From: TCS55 sp964343505
GTDB lineage: Bacteria > Fidelibacterota > Marinisomatia > Marinisomatales > TCS55
Length of the DNA: 64,000 nt
Assembly: GCA_964343505.1 (NCBI GenBank)
Contig: CAYFJU010000002.1
Coordinates: forward strand, 16,193 to 80,192
Direction of reading: 5' to 3'
Numbering within the stretch: position 1 is the stretch's first letter; every line of letters begins with the position of its first letter. The notes beneath the pieces are model-generated. The model saw only the letters and a program-made list of their open reading frames with translations. It did no database searches and was not told the DNA's origin. A program made the translations under genes and the position numbers. Shown piece after piece: positions 51,188 to 58,453 of the stretch.

Positions 51188-54100
51188 TTGAAATTCTTAA
51201 AGAAAATTATCAACATTAAACAGGGTGAGGCTAAAATGGTCCTCACCTTTTTCTTTTTCTCCTTCTTTACGGTGGCTATGGGTATGGTGGCCAAAACAGC
51301 GAGAGATGCCTATTTCTTAAGCCGCTTTGACAAATCCATTTTGCCCCTCATGTTTTTGGCGGTGGCCATCGTCATTGCCCCCATCCTCACCTATTATACC
51401 AAGTTATCAAAAAAATTAGCGCCGCGGGTGCTGTTCATGATGACCTGCGCCATTTTTGCGGTATCATTCATTTTGACCCAGCCTATCATTACCGGATTTA
51501 TGGTTCCCGTTGTGTATGTGTGGGTTGAAGTAGTTGTGGGCATCATGCTGATCCAATTCTGGATTTTTGCCAGTGACTCATTCGAACCCCAGCAAGCCAA
51601 GCGTCTGTTTGGTATTATTGCGGGGGGTGGTTCATTCGCAGTGATGATCATCGGGATGAATCTCAAGCCCTTTGTCGGCGCATTTGGGACCGACGAATTG
51701 TTATTCCTCGCCGCGGGATTTTTGGGACTTGCGACTGTGTTCGGCCTGATGGCCATGCAATATTTTAAAAAAGAACCGGTCAAAAAAGGGGTCGTAAAAC
51801 CGGCCAAAAAAGATGAGAAAAAGAAAAAGCAGAAAGCGGATCCTTTCTTAATTGGAATCGGAACAATTGTTGCCCTTTCCGCCGTCGTCACCACTTTGGT
51901 CGATTACCAATTTAAAATTATCGCCAGTGATTCCTTCCACAACGAGGCTGACCTTGTATCCTTTTTTGGCACCTTTTACTCAATCGCCGGGGCCGCTTCA
52001 ATCATTATGCAGTTTTTTATCACTGGACCGGTCCTATCCAGGTTTGGTATTCTTATCGGCTTGCTGGCCTTACCATTCTTCCTCATTGCAGGGGTAACAT
52101 CAGTCTTAATTGCCCCAGTGCTCATGAGCGCCAGTATTGCAAAATTTTCCGATCAAACTTTTAAGTTTACGATTAACAGTTCTTCACTAGAGTTGCTTTG
52201 GCTCCCTGTCCCGCCTGATACTCGGAAATCTATTAAACCGCAAATCATTGGTACGGTCAAATCTATCGCTGAGGGAGTTGGCGGTTTAGCGACCTTTCTG
52301 TTGGTTAAAATTAATGCCTCCCAATATTTAAGTATCCTTTCCCTTTTGTCTATTGCTGCTTGGCTTTTTACTGCCATTCGTGTGAAGACCGGTTATGTTA
52401 ACCAATTACAGACGGCCATTGCCAAAAGACAAATTGATTTTGAAGAACTCAATGTGGACGTCCAGGATGCGGCCATGGTGAAAACGATTGAACAAACCCT
52501 ATCCTCGGAAGATGAGATTCAGCAGCTCTTCGCCCTGGAGATTATTGAAGGCCTGCCCCTATCATCATGGGAAAAATCAATTAATCGTTTATTTATTGAG
52601 GGCAGTATTGAGGTCCGTAAACGCATTTTATCCATGGCCTGGGATGAAGAAATCATTATTTCCAACGACGATATCATTGCGGCCATGAAAAAAGGTGATG
52701 CCGTTGCGGTGGAAGCCATTATGGTTGCCGGACGCAGGAAGCTGGCAAATGTATTACCGGACTTAGAACACTTTCTTTCAGGTGAATCACTTGAAACGCG
52801 CGCTGCCGCGGCGGCAGCGATCCTTCAATTGGGGAATGGTCCTAAGGATCGGGCCGCGGCAATATTAAATGAAATGCTGGACAGCCAAGATGAATCTGCC
52901 CAAGCCACAGCCCTGCATCGTTTGGTTCATAATGACAGCATTCTGCCGCAGGAAAAACTGATCTCTTTTCTCAGGAATGAAGGTGACCTTATAAGCAATG
53001 TGGCCCTAACCATTGCTGAAAAACGTCAGGACCCAGAATTGATTCCGGCTATTATTTCTAACCTTGATTTGCCCAAAACCAGCCTCCAAGCGCGTCTGAC
53101 ACTCCTGAAATTTTCCGATGATTTAACTCTGGAGGAATTTCAAAAATTATTCGATTCTCGTGATCTCAACCGCAAACTTCGGATGGGCATTATCCGTACC
53201 CTGCGCGAATATCCCAATGATCAAACGATTGATATGTTATTGGACCAACTGAACCGGGATGACCAGGATATTTATAACGAAGTGGTTGATTCTTTATTAG
53301 CGGTCGCCCGCGTGCATCCCATCGGTGACGAGAAAAAAGCAAATATTTCTGAAGAAATCAACGCGGTCGCCCGTAAAGTTTATGCCCTGAATGAAGCGAT
53401 TAAATTGATTCCTGAGGATGATAATAAATTCCTCATGAATGATCATCTGAACAATGAAATTCAAAACACCTTGCCCACACTGTTAAAGCTGGGCGTCATG
53501 GATGTTCCGGATACACCCATCGAAACGTACATCCATACAGTCAAATCCGGTGATCCCGCCAAACTGCCATTTCTACTGGAATTTTTTGAAAACATTTTTT
53601 CCAAGGAAGAACGGGACATGATTAATCCCCTCATTGAACCGATTCCCATCGGAAAACGGAGTGAGGTTGGCCACAGTAATTTCAACGATCTTCCCAGTAA
53701 CCTGGATCAGGAATTAACCGATGCTGTATATTCTCCCAATAAATGGGAATCTGTCATTGCTTTAGATTATTTATTAAAATCTGAAAAAATGGATGTGATC
53801 CAAAATTTGGATTGGGAGAAAGTTCCCGGTTCAAAAGCAAACCAGGAACTCCTCACTCGGCAAATCCAAAAAAACGGGACTAAACTTGATTTCATTCCTG
53901 CGGATCGTTTTAAATTAGAGGTTGTTGAGCTAAGTATGTATTCCACATTAGAAAAAACAATTATTCTGAAATCCGTTGATCTGTTTAAGACCATTCCAGC
54001 GGAAAATTTATCCCGCGTAGCCCAAATCACGGAGGAAGTGCAGTATGAAGCCAATTCACCTATTTTTGCTGAAGGGGATTATGGTGATTCTTTATTCATC

Positions 54101-54364
54101 GTCGTGGATGGAAACGTAAAAATCCATAAAGGCAATCAGGAACTGGCCATGCTGGGTAAGGGAACCTGTCTTGGTGAGATGGCCCTTTTAGATGATGAAC
54201 CCCGCTCTGCAGATGCCACCGTCACGGAAGATTCAACGCTGTTTAAAATTGAGCAGGAAGGATTTTATGAAGTAATGGGGAGCCAGAGTGATATTATGGA
54301 AGGAATTATTAAACTGCTCACGGGCCGGCTGCGCGTGGCGAATGAAAAGTTGATGGCGAAGTGA
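51188..54364 (+). CDS. Npt-type nucleotide transporter fused to HEAT repeats and a cyclic-nucleotide-binding domain
   Basis: The protein has 1058 residues from a TTG start; an ATG at 51236 with GGTGAGG upstream is an alternative. Residues 1-410 form a 12-TM domain of the ATP:ADP antiporter (Npt/TLC, MFS-related) kind, with TARDAYFLSRFDKSILPLMF and LPVPPDTRKSIKPQIIGTVK as signatures. Residues about 430-740 are alpha-helical HEAT-like repeats (for example EVRKRILSMAWDEEI, SLETRAAAAAAILQLGNG). Residues about 920-1050 form a cNMP-binding domain: EGDYGDSLFIVVDGNVKIH and GTCLGEMALLDDEPRSADAT hold the phosphate-binding cassette (GEMALLDDEPRSA). Similar fusions are known in other free-living bacteria. 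The cargo is not necessarily ATP. Gating by cAMP or cGMP is inferred. Confidence 0.88.
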   Translation: MKFLKKIINIKQGEAKMVLTFFFFSFFTVAMGMVAKTARDAYFLSRFDKSILPLMFLAVAIVIAPILTYYTKLSKKLAPRVLFMMTCAIFAVSFILTQPIITGFMVPVVYVWVEVVVGIMLIQFWIFASDSFEPQQAKRLFGIIAGGGSFAVMIIGMNLKPFVGAFGTDELLFLAAGFLGLATVFGLMAMQYFKKEPVKKGVVKPAKKDEKKKKQKADPFLIGIGTIVALSAVVTTLVDYQFKIIASDSFHNEADLVSFFGTFYSIAGAASIIMQFFITGPVLSRFGILIGLLALPFFLIAGVTSVLIAPVLMSASIAKFSDQTFKFTINSSSLELLWLPVPPDTRKSIKPQIIGTVKSIAEGVGGLATFLLVKINASQYLSILSLLSIAAWLFTAIRVKTGYVNQLQTAIAKRQIDFEELNVDVQDAAMVKTIEQTLSSEDEIQQLFALEIIEGLPLSSWEKSINRLFIEGSIEVRKRILSMAWDEEIIISNDDIIAAMKKGDAVAVEAIMVAGRRKLANVLPDLEHFLSGESLETRAAAAAAILQLGNGPKDRAAAILNEMLDSQDESAQATALHRLVHNDSILPQEKLISFLRNEGDLISNVALTIAEKRQDPELIPAIISNLDLPKTSLQARLTLLKFSDDLTLEEFQKLFDSRDLNRKLRMGIIRTLREYPNDQTIDMLLDQLNRDDQDIYNEVVDSLLAVARVHPIGDEKKANISEEINAVARKVYALNEAIKLIPEDDNKFLMNDHLNNEIQNTLPTLLKLGVMDVPDTPIETYIHTVKSGDPAKLPFLLEFFENIFSKEERDMINPLIEPIPIGKRSEVGHSNFNDLPSNLDQELTDAVYSPNKWESVIALDYLLKSEKMDVIQNLDWEKVPGSKANQELLTRQIQKNGTKLDFIPADRFKLEVVELSMYSTLEKTIILKSVDLFKTIPAENLSRVAQITEEVQYEANSPIFAEGDYGDSLFIVVDGNVKIHKGNQELAMLGKGTCLGEMALLDDEPRSADATVTEDSTLFKIEQEGFYEVMGSQSDIMEGIIKLLTGRLRVANEKLMAK

Positions 54365-54384
54365 GCAAGGCTCACATCCTTTAA

Positions 54385-54717
54385 TTAATTATCTTTTTTT
54401 GGAAGAATAGAATTCAGCTTTTCTTCTGTTTTTTCTTCCACTTTTTTAGCCACCGATTCCTTCACTTTTTCGCTGGCTTCGGATGCTTTCTCCTTAACCG
54501 TTTCCACACCGGATTGCAGACCTTCTTTGAGTGTTTCAACAGTCACGTCCTGGCCGGTCCAAACCATGTAGGCCACCCATAAGACCAGGATGGCGCTAAC
54601 CACCATAACCAGTTTAATCAGCTTTTTAATGACGCCCAGTAAAATGATGATGGCCAACACAACGGCCACGGCCATATACACCGGGTTGGATGCTAACATT
54701 TCGATTGATTGATCCAT
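54385..54717 (-). CDS. Small membrane-anchored helical protein (YtxH/apolipophorin-like tail)
   Basis: The protein has 110 residues. Two hydrophobic segments lie at about 13-30 (YMAVAVVLAIIILLGVIK) and 32-52 (LIKLVMVVSAILVLWVAYMV). A charged helical tail rich in Lys, Glu, Val and Ala follows (VETVKEKASEASEKVKESVA), typical of YtxH- or stress-type helical proteins. The start codon overlaps the stop of the upstream phosphoesterase gene (TAATG), so translation is coupled. Function unknown. Confidence 0.6.
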   Translation of the reverse strand: MDQSIEMLASNPVYMAVAVVLAIIILLGVIKKLIKLVMVVSAILVLWVAYMVWTGQDVTVETLKEGLQSGVETVKEKASEASEKVKESVAKKVEEKTEEKLNSILPKKDN

Positions 54718-55646
54718 TATTTATTTTCTTTCAATTTTAATTTTCGGCGATTAATTCTACCCGTTTTCTGCTCGTATTCATGAATCAAATCCATGACACG
54801 GTCATCATCGGGCATCCCAAGCTTCATGGTGTCAATCCGTCCGGATTTTGAAACAACATCTCTTCCATTGATCCTTAATTCTGCAACACCGACGAAATAC
54901 CCTTCTTTCCCTGCCTGAACAATTAAAGTACCGTTTACCTCTTCTGGCTCGCTCATTGGGGATTGACTATGTGACCCCACAATCACATGGAGGCCATCTA
55001 TTTTTTCTGCCATAGCATAATCCAAATCTGCACCCTGATGAGTAAGCAGAACAAATATATCTGCCTCATCTGATAAATTTTTCATCTCTGATTTTACTGC
55101 TTCAAGCGGATCTTCCAATCGGACACGATTCTTTAGTTCAGCTCCATAATACTTGATCGCATAAGGATCCATGATGCCCAGAATGGCAATTTTAATCCCC
55201 TCTCTTTCAACAATGTGGGATGTGACAAAGCGGTCAATCCCATCCAGGGTAATGTTGGTCGCCACCACATTAATATTCATCTGGTTCAATAAGTGAGTAA
55301 ATTTATCCAATTCCAATGTCAATTCCTGGTCCCCGGGGAGAATGGCATCATAGGGTAAAAGACGGTACGCTTCTGCCATGAGGCTGTCTTTGATGGATTG
55401 ATGGGTAATGGTAAAAATGTCCCCCGCATCAACCAGGATTGTATTGGGATGGTTTAGCAAGAATTCTTCCACGAATACCACCCGTTTTTCAACAGCGCCG
55501 AAAGGATGATCGGGGCAATAACAATTTTCCAGAGCACCATTGGTATTATTCGTATGGAGTATATAGAGTTTTTGCGCCTGGGCAAACAGGCCGGCAGACA
55601 AAATAACTGCCAAAATGAGAAGTATGGATGGTTTTACCTGTCCCAT
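54717..55646 (-). CDS. Exported 5'-nucleotidase-like metallophosphoesterase
   Basis: The protein has 309 residues with a signal peptide (PSILLILAVILSAGLFAQA). The metallophosphatase domain is that of the UshA/YchR family: LYILHTNNTNGALENCYC holds motif I (His with Asn where Asp is usual in DxH), ILVDAGDIFT motif II, the NVVATNITLDG segment supplies the Asn of motif III, and LLTHQGADLDYAMA and IVGSHSQSP the last His ligands. The C-terminal substrate-specificity domain of UshA is missing, so it is a short form. CYCPDHPFGAVEKR, a cysteine-containing loop, recurs in related short proteins. Probable periplasmic nucleotide or sugar-phosphate hydrolase. Confidence 0.82.
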   Translation of the reverse strand: MGQVKPSILLILAVILSAGLFAQAQKLYILHTNNTNGALENCYCPDHPFGAVEKRVVFVEEFLLNHPNTILVDAGDIFTITHQSIKDSLMAEAYRLLPYDAILPGDQELTLELDKFTHLLNQMNINVVATNITLDGIDRFVTSHIVEREGIKIAILGIMDPYAIKYYGAELKNRVRLEDPLEAVKSEMKNLSDEADIFVLLTHQGADLDYAMAEKIDGLHVIVGSHSQSPMSEPEEVNGTLIVQAGKEGYFVGVAELRINGRDVVSKSGRIDTMKLGMPDDDRVMDLIHEYEQKTGRINRRKLKLKENK

Positions 55647-55710
55647 CGAGTTGAAAATTCCATGTTATCCAATTATCAATCAAGGAAAATTATTATTCTT
55701 CGTTCCTTTC

Positions 55711-55782
55711 GTCATTGCCCTCCTGTACACCTCGGCGCACAAGCCGAGCGGGCAGGCGAGGAGCGGAGCGACGCGGCAATCC
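55711..55782. repeat. Dispersed 'CATTGCGAG...GGCAATCC' repeat, copy 1, interrupted
   Basis: GTCATTGC (55711-55718) is separated from GCGAGGAGCGGAGCGACGCG followed by GCAATCC (55756-55782) by about 37 bases that include a hairpin (CTCGGC / GCCGAG, 55731-55748). The outer parts match the widespread palindromic repeat that also appears at 56155-56246. The middle looks like a second small palindrome inserted into it. It lies upstream of the GIY-YIG gene. Confidence 0.65.
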
Positions 55783-55845
55783 CTAATGCATAACCTCAGA
55801 ATAACACCTGCCCCATCAATTCATAAAACAATGTATATTTGACAT

Positions 55846-56145
55846 GTGGAAGACCGATCCTACTATGTGTATATTATGACCAATAAGAATAATTCTGTTC
55901 TCTACACCGGTATGACCAATGAATTGCAAAACAGGGTATGGTGCCATAAAAATAAAATCAATAAACGTTCTTTTACAGCACGGTATAATTGCAACAAACT
56001 GGTTTACTATGCAGAAACAAATGATCCATGGGAAGCTATAAATGAAGAAAAACGAATCAAAGCCGGGTCAAGACAAAAGAAGATGGATTTGATCAATTCA
56101 ATGAATCCAAAATGGAAAGATTTATCGGAAGGTTGGTTTGAATAA
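55846..56145 (+). CDS. GIY-YIG nuclease-domain protein (UvrC N-terminal-like)
   Basis: The protein has 99 residues from a GTG start, essentially a single GIY-YIG domain: YYVYIMTNKNNSVLYTGMTN contains the Y-V-Y...Y-T-G form of the motif; LQNRVWCHKNKINKRSFTAR carries the catalytic Arg; and the Glu lies in AINEEKRIKAGSRQKKMDLI. Stand-alone proteins of this type are common in Bacteroidota and relatives and have no settled role; a nuclease active on DNA junctions or mobile repeats is plausible. It is flanked on both sides, within 65 and 10 bases, by copies of the same palindromic repeat. The upstream promoter region is AT-rich. Confidence 0.88.
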   Translation: MEDRSYYVYIMTNKNNSVLYTGMTNELQNRVWCHKNKINKRSFTARYNCNKLVYYAETNDPWEAINEEKRIKAGSRQKKMDLINSMNPKWKDLSEGWFE

Positions 56146-56154
56146 AAATTATCA

Positions 56155-56246
56155 TGTCATTGCGAGAAGCGGAGCGATGCGGCTATCCCAACAGTTAAAA
56201 CAAATGGGATTGCTTCGCTCAACCTCTGGTTTCGCTCGCAATGACA
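56155..56246. repeat. Palindromic repeat 'TGTCATTGCGAG', copy 2, complete
   Basis: Perfect 12-base terminal inverted repeats TGTCATTGCGAG (56155-56166) and CTCGCAATGACA (56235-56246) enclose a 68-base interior, itself partly complementary (AGCGGAGCGATGCGGC and TTGCTTCGCTCAACC). It starts 10 bases after the GIY-YIG stop and ends 12 bases before the ATG of the YidD-like gene. It has the form of a miniature non-autonomous element. Confidence 0.8.
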
Positions 56247-56257
56247 GGTTGTTTCGG

Positions 56258-56872
56258 ATGGGGATTAAATTATTATTGATTGCTTTCACTTTTCCCCTCA
56301 CAGCCCAATATCCAGTTGACTCACTTTATCATGCCCCGAATACTTCTGCGCTGAAAAAAATATTCCTCTTTCCAATAACCAAATGGCAGCGATTATCCTA
56401 CAATGAAACATATCTGAACTGCCAATTTTATCCCAGCTGCTCTAATTATGGAGCGAATGCAATTCACGAGCACGGTGTGGCAAAAGGTCTCTTTATGGCG
56501 TCGGACCGGATCATACGCTGCAATCCCAATGCATTTCAGGCACACCAGAAGATGGGCGGTGAATTCCATTCCGATGGGAGATTAATTGATCCGATTAATT
56601 ATGCCTCAGCCCCTGCTTCAACAAAGTCGCCCTTTATCGCCGCCGGATTATCAATGGTCGTCCCCGGTTTGGGTCGAGCCTATGCCGGCCGGCCCGCTGA
56701 TGGTCTTTATGGTTTCCTCATGTCAGCTCTGGCCATAAATGCTGGATACCAATCATTAAAAAAAGAAAGTATTTTCGCACCATTGTATGTGGGAATGGCG
56801 ATTACGTTTTATGGCGGGGAAGTCTATGGCGCTTACCGGACGGCGAAATATTATCAGCCGCAAAAAGACTGA
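56258..56872 (+). CDS. yidD: YidD-like protein fused to a C-terminal membrane domain, exported
   Basis: From the ATG at 56258 the product has 204 residues, starting with a signal peptide (GIKLLLIAFTFPLTAQYP). A longer in-frame ORF from 56138 would read through the palindromic repeat and is rejected. Residues about 45-100 match YidD: NCQFYPSCSNYGANAIHEHG then LFMASDRIIRCNPN, keeping the two conserved cysteines of FYPxCSxY and RCxP. YidD is normally a roughly 80-residue cytoplasmic-face helper of YidC membrane insertion. Here a further region has SPFIAAGLSMVVPGLGRAYA and two hydrophobic segments, as in DUF5683/TM2-like proteins. The signal peptide is also not usual for YidD. Not next to rpmH, rnpA or yidC. 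Confidence 0.8.
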   Translation: MGIKLLLIAFTFPLTAQYPVDSLYHAPNTSALKKIFLFPITKWQRLSYNETYLNCQFYPSCSNYGANAIHEHGVAKGLFMASDRIIRCNPNAFQAHQKMGGEFHSDGRLIDPINYASAPASTKSPFIAAGLSMVVPGLGRAYAGRPADGLYGFLMSALAINAGYQSLKKESIFAPLYVGMAITFYGGEVYGAYRTAKYYQPQKD

Positions 56873-56966
56873 CTAATTCTTTTTACCCAAACTTTAAAAC
56901 AACGTATTTTCCGCCGCTATTTTCAGGCTAATTAGGCCACTGCCCGCCGTCATTCACTTGGCGGTG

Positions 56967-57008
56967 AAGTGTTTCGGATAAATAGCTCCCCGCTATTCGT
57001 GGACACTT
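56967..57008. repeat. Imperfect hairpin in the gap before tRNA-Thr
   Basis: AAGTGT (56967-56972) pairs with ACACTT (57003-57008) and AATAGC (56981-56986) with GCTATT (56992-56997), with mismatches between. The 334-base stretch 56873-57206 contains no protein gene: it holds this hairpin, a CCGCC/GGCGG inverted repeat at 56944-56964, the tRNA gene and a tRNA-like fragment. Confidence 0.45.
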
Positions 57009-57051
57009 TGCCTGGCGTAGAAACGAAGGTGGGGCAGCTTATTAAAATTTC

Positions 57052-57124
<73 letters not shown>

Positions 57125-57144
57125 CAATGAATCTTAACTATTGT

Positions 57145-57191
57145 TCAGCGGTTCCCTGCCCGCCTTTGGCGGGGATCCCGCTCAGTAGCTC
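57145..57191 (+). pseudogene. Partial copy of the tRNA-Thr 3' end, split by a GC-rich hairpin
   Basis: TCAGCGGTTC (57145-57154) repeats tRNA bases 57098-57107, and GATCCCGCTCAGTAGCTC (57174-57191) repeats 57108-57125 with one change (G to A). Between them, exactly within the T-loop, lie 19 extra bases, CCTGCCCGCCTTTGGCGGG, which form a six-pair hairpin. There is no D-arm or anticodon arm, so it is not a tRNA gene. It may mark an old recombination or integration at the tRNA 3' end. Confidence 0.85.
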
Positions 57192-57206
57192 TTCAAGTCC
57201 CGGTTT

Positions 57207-57896
57207 CTAACGGGAGTTTCTTGTATATAGGATCAGGCTGTGGTTGGCGAAACTTTTTTGGTTTGCGGAAGGGAAGAATCCGTGAATATACCGATGATCG
57301 ATGATATCCAAACCAGCTTCCTTTGCTTCCCCCGTCAAGCGGTTGTAACAATATTTTCGCACGTGAACGTTGGAAAATTTTCCGCGGCTCATATTAAGTA
57401 TATTTTCAAAAATAGCTGCATCTCCCCGGATTCTTTCTTGGGGGACACACAATACCAGAATACCATCATCCGTTAATAGGGTTTTGACATGATGAAGTAA
57501 TTCGATAGGATGATCCACATGTTCCAAGACATGCATCAGGGTAACGGCACTGAATCGTCCCCTATTTTCTTTATAAAACCCGTTACGGATGTGGTGGAAT
57601 TGATTCTGATGATGGACATTCCGGTTCCGTTCTACCGAATCTAAATGAATATCGGCACCTTGAACGCGATGGGCGCCAAATCGCTGGGACAAGGTTTTCA
57701 CCATATGTCCCGTGGAACATCCAATATCAAGGATGTTCCCCCCATTCGCGTGGGTTTGGAGGAAGTCTCCGATATGATCCATCTCCCATTGTTTGAATCG
57801 CATTATCTTGCGTCCAAACAACACTTTTGCCCTAATCGTATATTGATAGGGGAGATTATAGATGGACCGATAGGTATGTTTTATTTCATCGGCCAA
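57207..57896 (-). CDS. Class I SAM-dependent methyltransferase
   Basis: The protein has 229 residues from a TTG start (no in-frame ATG before the upstream stop). Motif I is NILDIGCSTGHMVKTL and the acidic loop VQGADIHLDSVERN. Motif IV/post-motif is FSAVTLMHVLEHVDHPIELL, followed by GILVLCVPQERIRGDAAIFE. This is the Methyltransf_11/23 type often found in polysaccharide or lipid biosynthesis. The substrate cannot be read from the sequence. It points toward the tRNA gene and overlaps nothing. No partner genes are adjacent. Confidence 0.85.
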   Translation of the reverse strand: MADEIKHTYRSIYNLPYQYTIRAKVLFGRKIMRFKQWEMDHIGDFLQTHANGGNILDIGCSTGHMVKTLSQRFGAHRVQGADIHLDSVERNRNVHHQNQFHHIRNGFYKENRGRFSAVTLMHVLEHVDHPIELLHHVKTLLTDDGILVLCVPQERIRGDAAIFENILNMSRGKFSNVHVRKYCYNRLTGEAKEAGLDIIDHRYIHGFFPSANQKSFANHSLILYTRNSR

Positions 57897-57956
57897 TAAT
57901 TTGCCTGAGGTTGCCTAACTGTAGATTTGTCTGCTGCTACACAGAATAGAGTGTAA

Positions 57957-58361
57957 TCATTCTACAACGAGTAAATCCACCTCAAAAATGAGGGTTGAAT
58001 TTGGTGGAATGACGCCCATATCACGGTTTCCGTATCCCATACTTGGGGGAATAGTTAATTTGCGTTTGCCGCCGACTTTCATTCCCTGGATGCCTTCGTC
58101 CCAGCCCTTGATCACCTGGCTGGCACCCACCGTAAACCGGAAGGGGCTGCGGCCCGGGTTCAGGGAGGAATCAAATTTAGTCCCGTCTTCCAGCCAGCCT
58201 GTATAATTCACTGTAACGATGCTGTGGCGAACCGCTTCTGCGCCCTCACCTACAACTAAATCTTCAATAAGTAATTCTCCATCTATCACTTTATCTTCCT
58301 CACTGCATCCGGCAATCAGCAGTAAAAGTGCCATTGCGGGTATTTGCCATTTGAATTTCAT
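57957..58361 (-). CDS. FKBP-type peptidyl-prolyl isomerase, lipoprotein
   Basis: The protein has 134 residues. The N-terminal signal with lipobox (ALLLLIAGCSEED) makes it a lipoprotein of the periplasm or surface. One complete FKBP domain follows: IVTVNYTGWLEDGTKFDSSL, then PFRFTVGASQVIKGWDEGIQ, MKVGGKRKLTIPPSMGYGNR and the final STLIFEVDLLVV. The active-site aromatic and Asp residues (Tyr in NYTG, Asp in KFDSS, Trp in KGWDEG, Tyr in MGYG) are present. It catalyses proline cis-trans isomerisation in exported proteins, plausibly helping fold the many large secreted proteins. Confidence 0.95.
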   Translation of the reverse strand: MKFKWQIPAMALLLLIAGCSEEDKVIDGELLIEDLVVGEGAEAVRHSIVTVNYTGWLEDGTKFDSSLNPGRSPFRFTVGASQVIKGWDEGIQGMKVGGKRKLTIPPSMGYGNRDMGVIPPNSTLIFEVDLLVVE

Positions 58362-58453
58362 ATTTTTTCTCCAATAGAAAGGCCGAAGTTTACATCAATT
58401 GACTGAATGGAATTACTGTAAATTTCCCCACGTGAATTACGGTATATTCAATC

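Noticed and set aside
56138..56257. Longer N-terminus for the YidD-like protein (40 extra residues)
   Set aside because: These codons run straight through the 92-base palindromic repeat; the ATG at 56258 gives a normal signal peptide.
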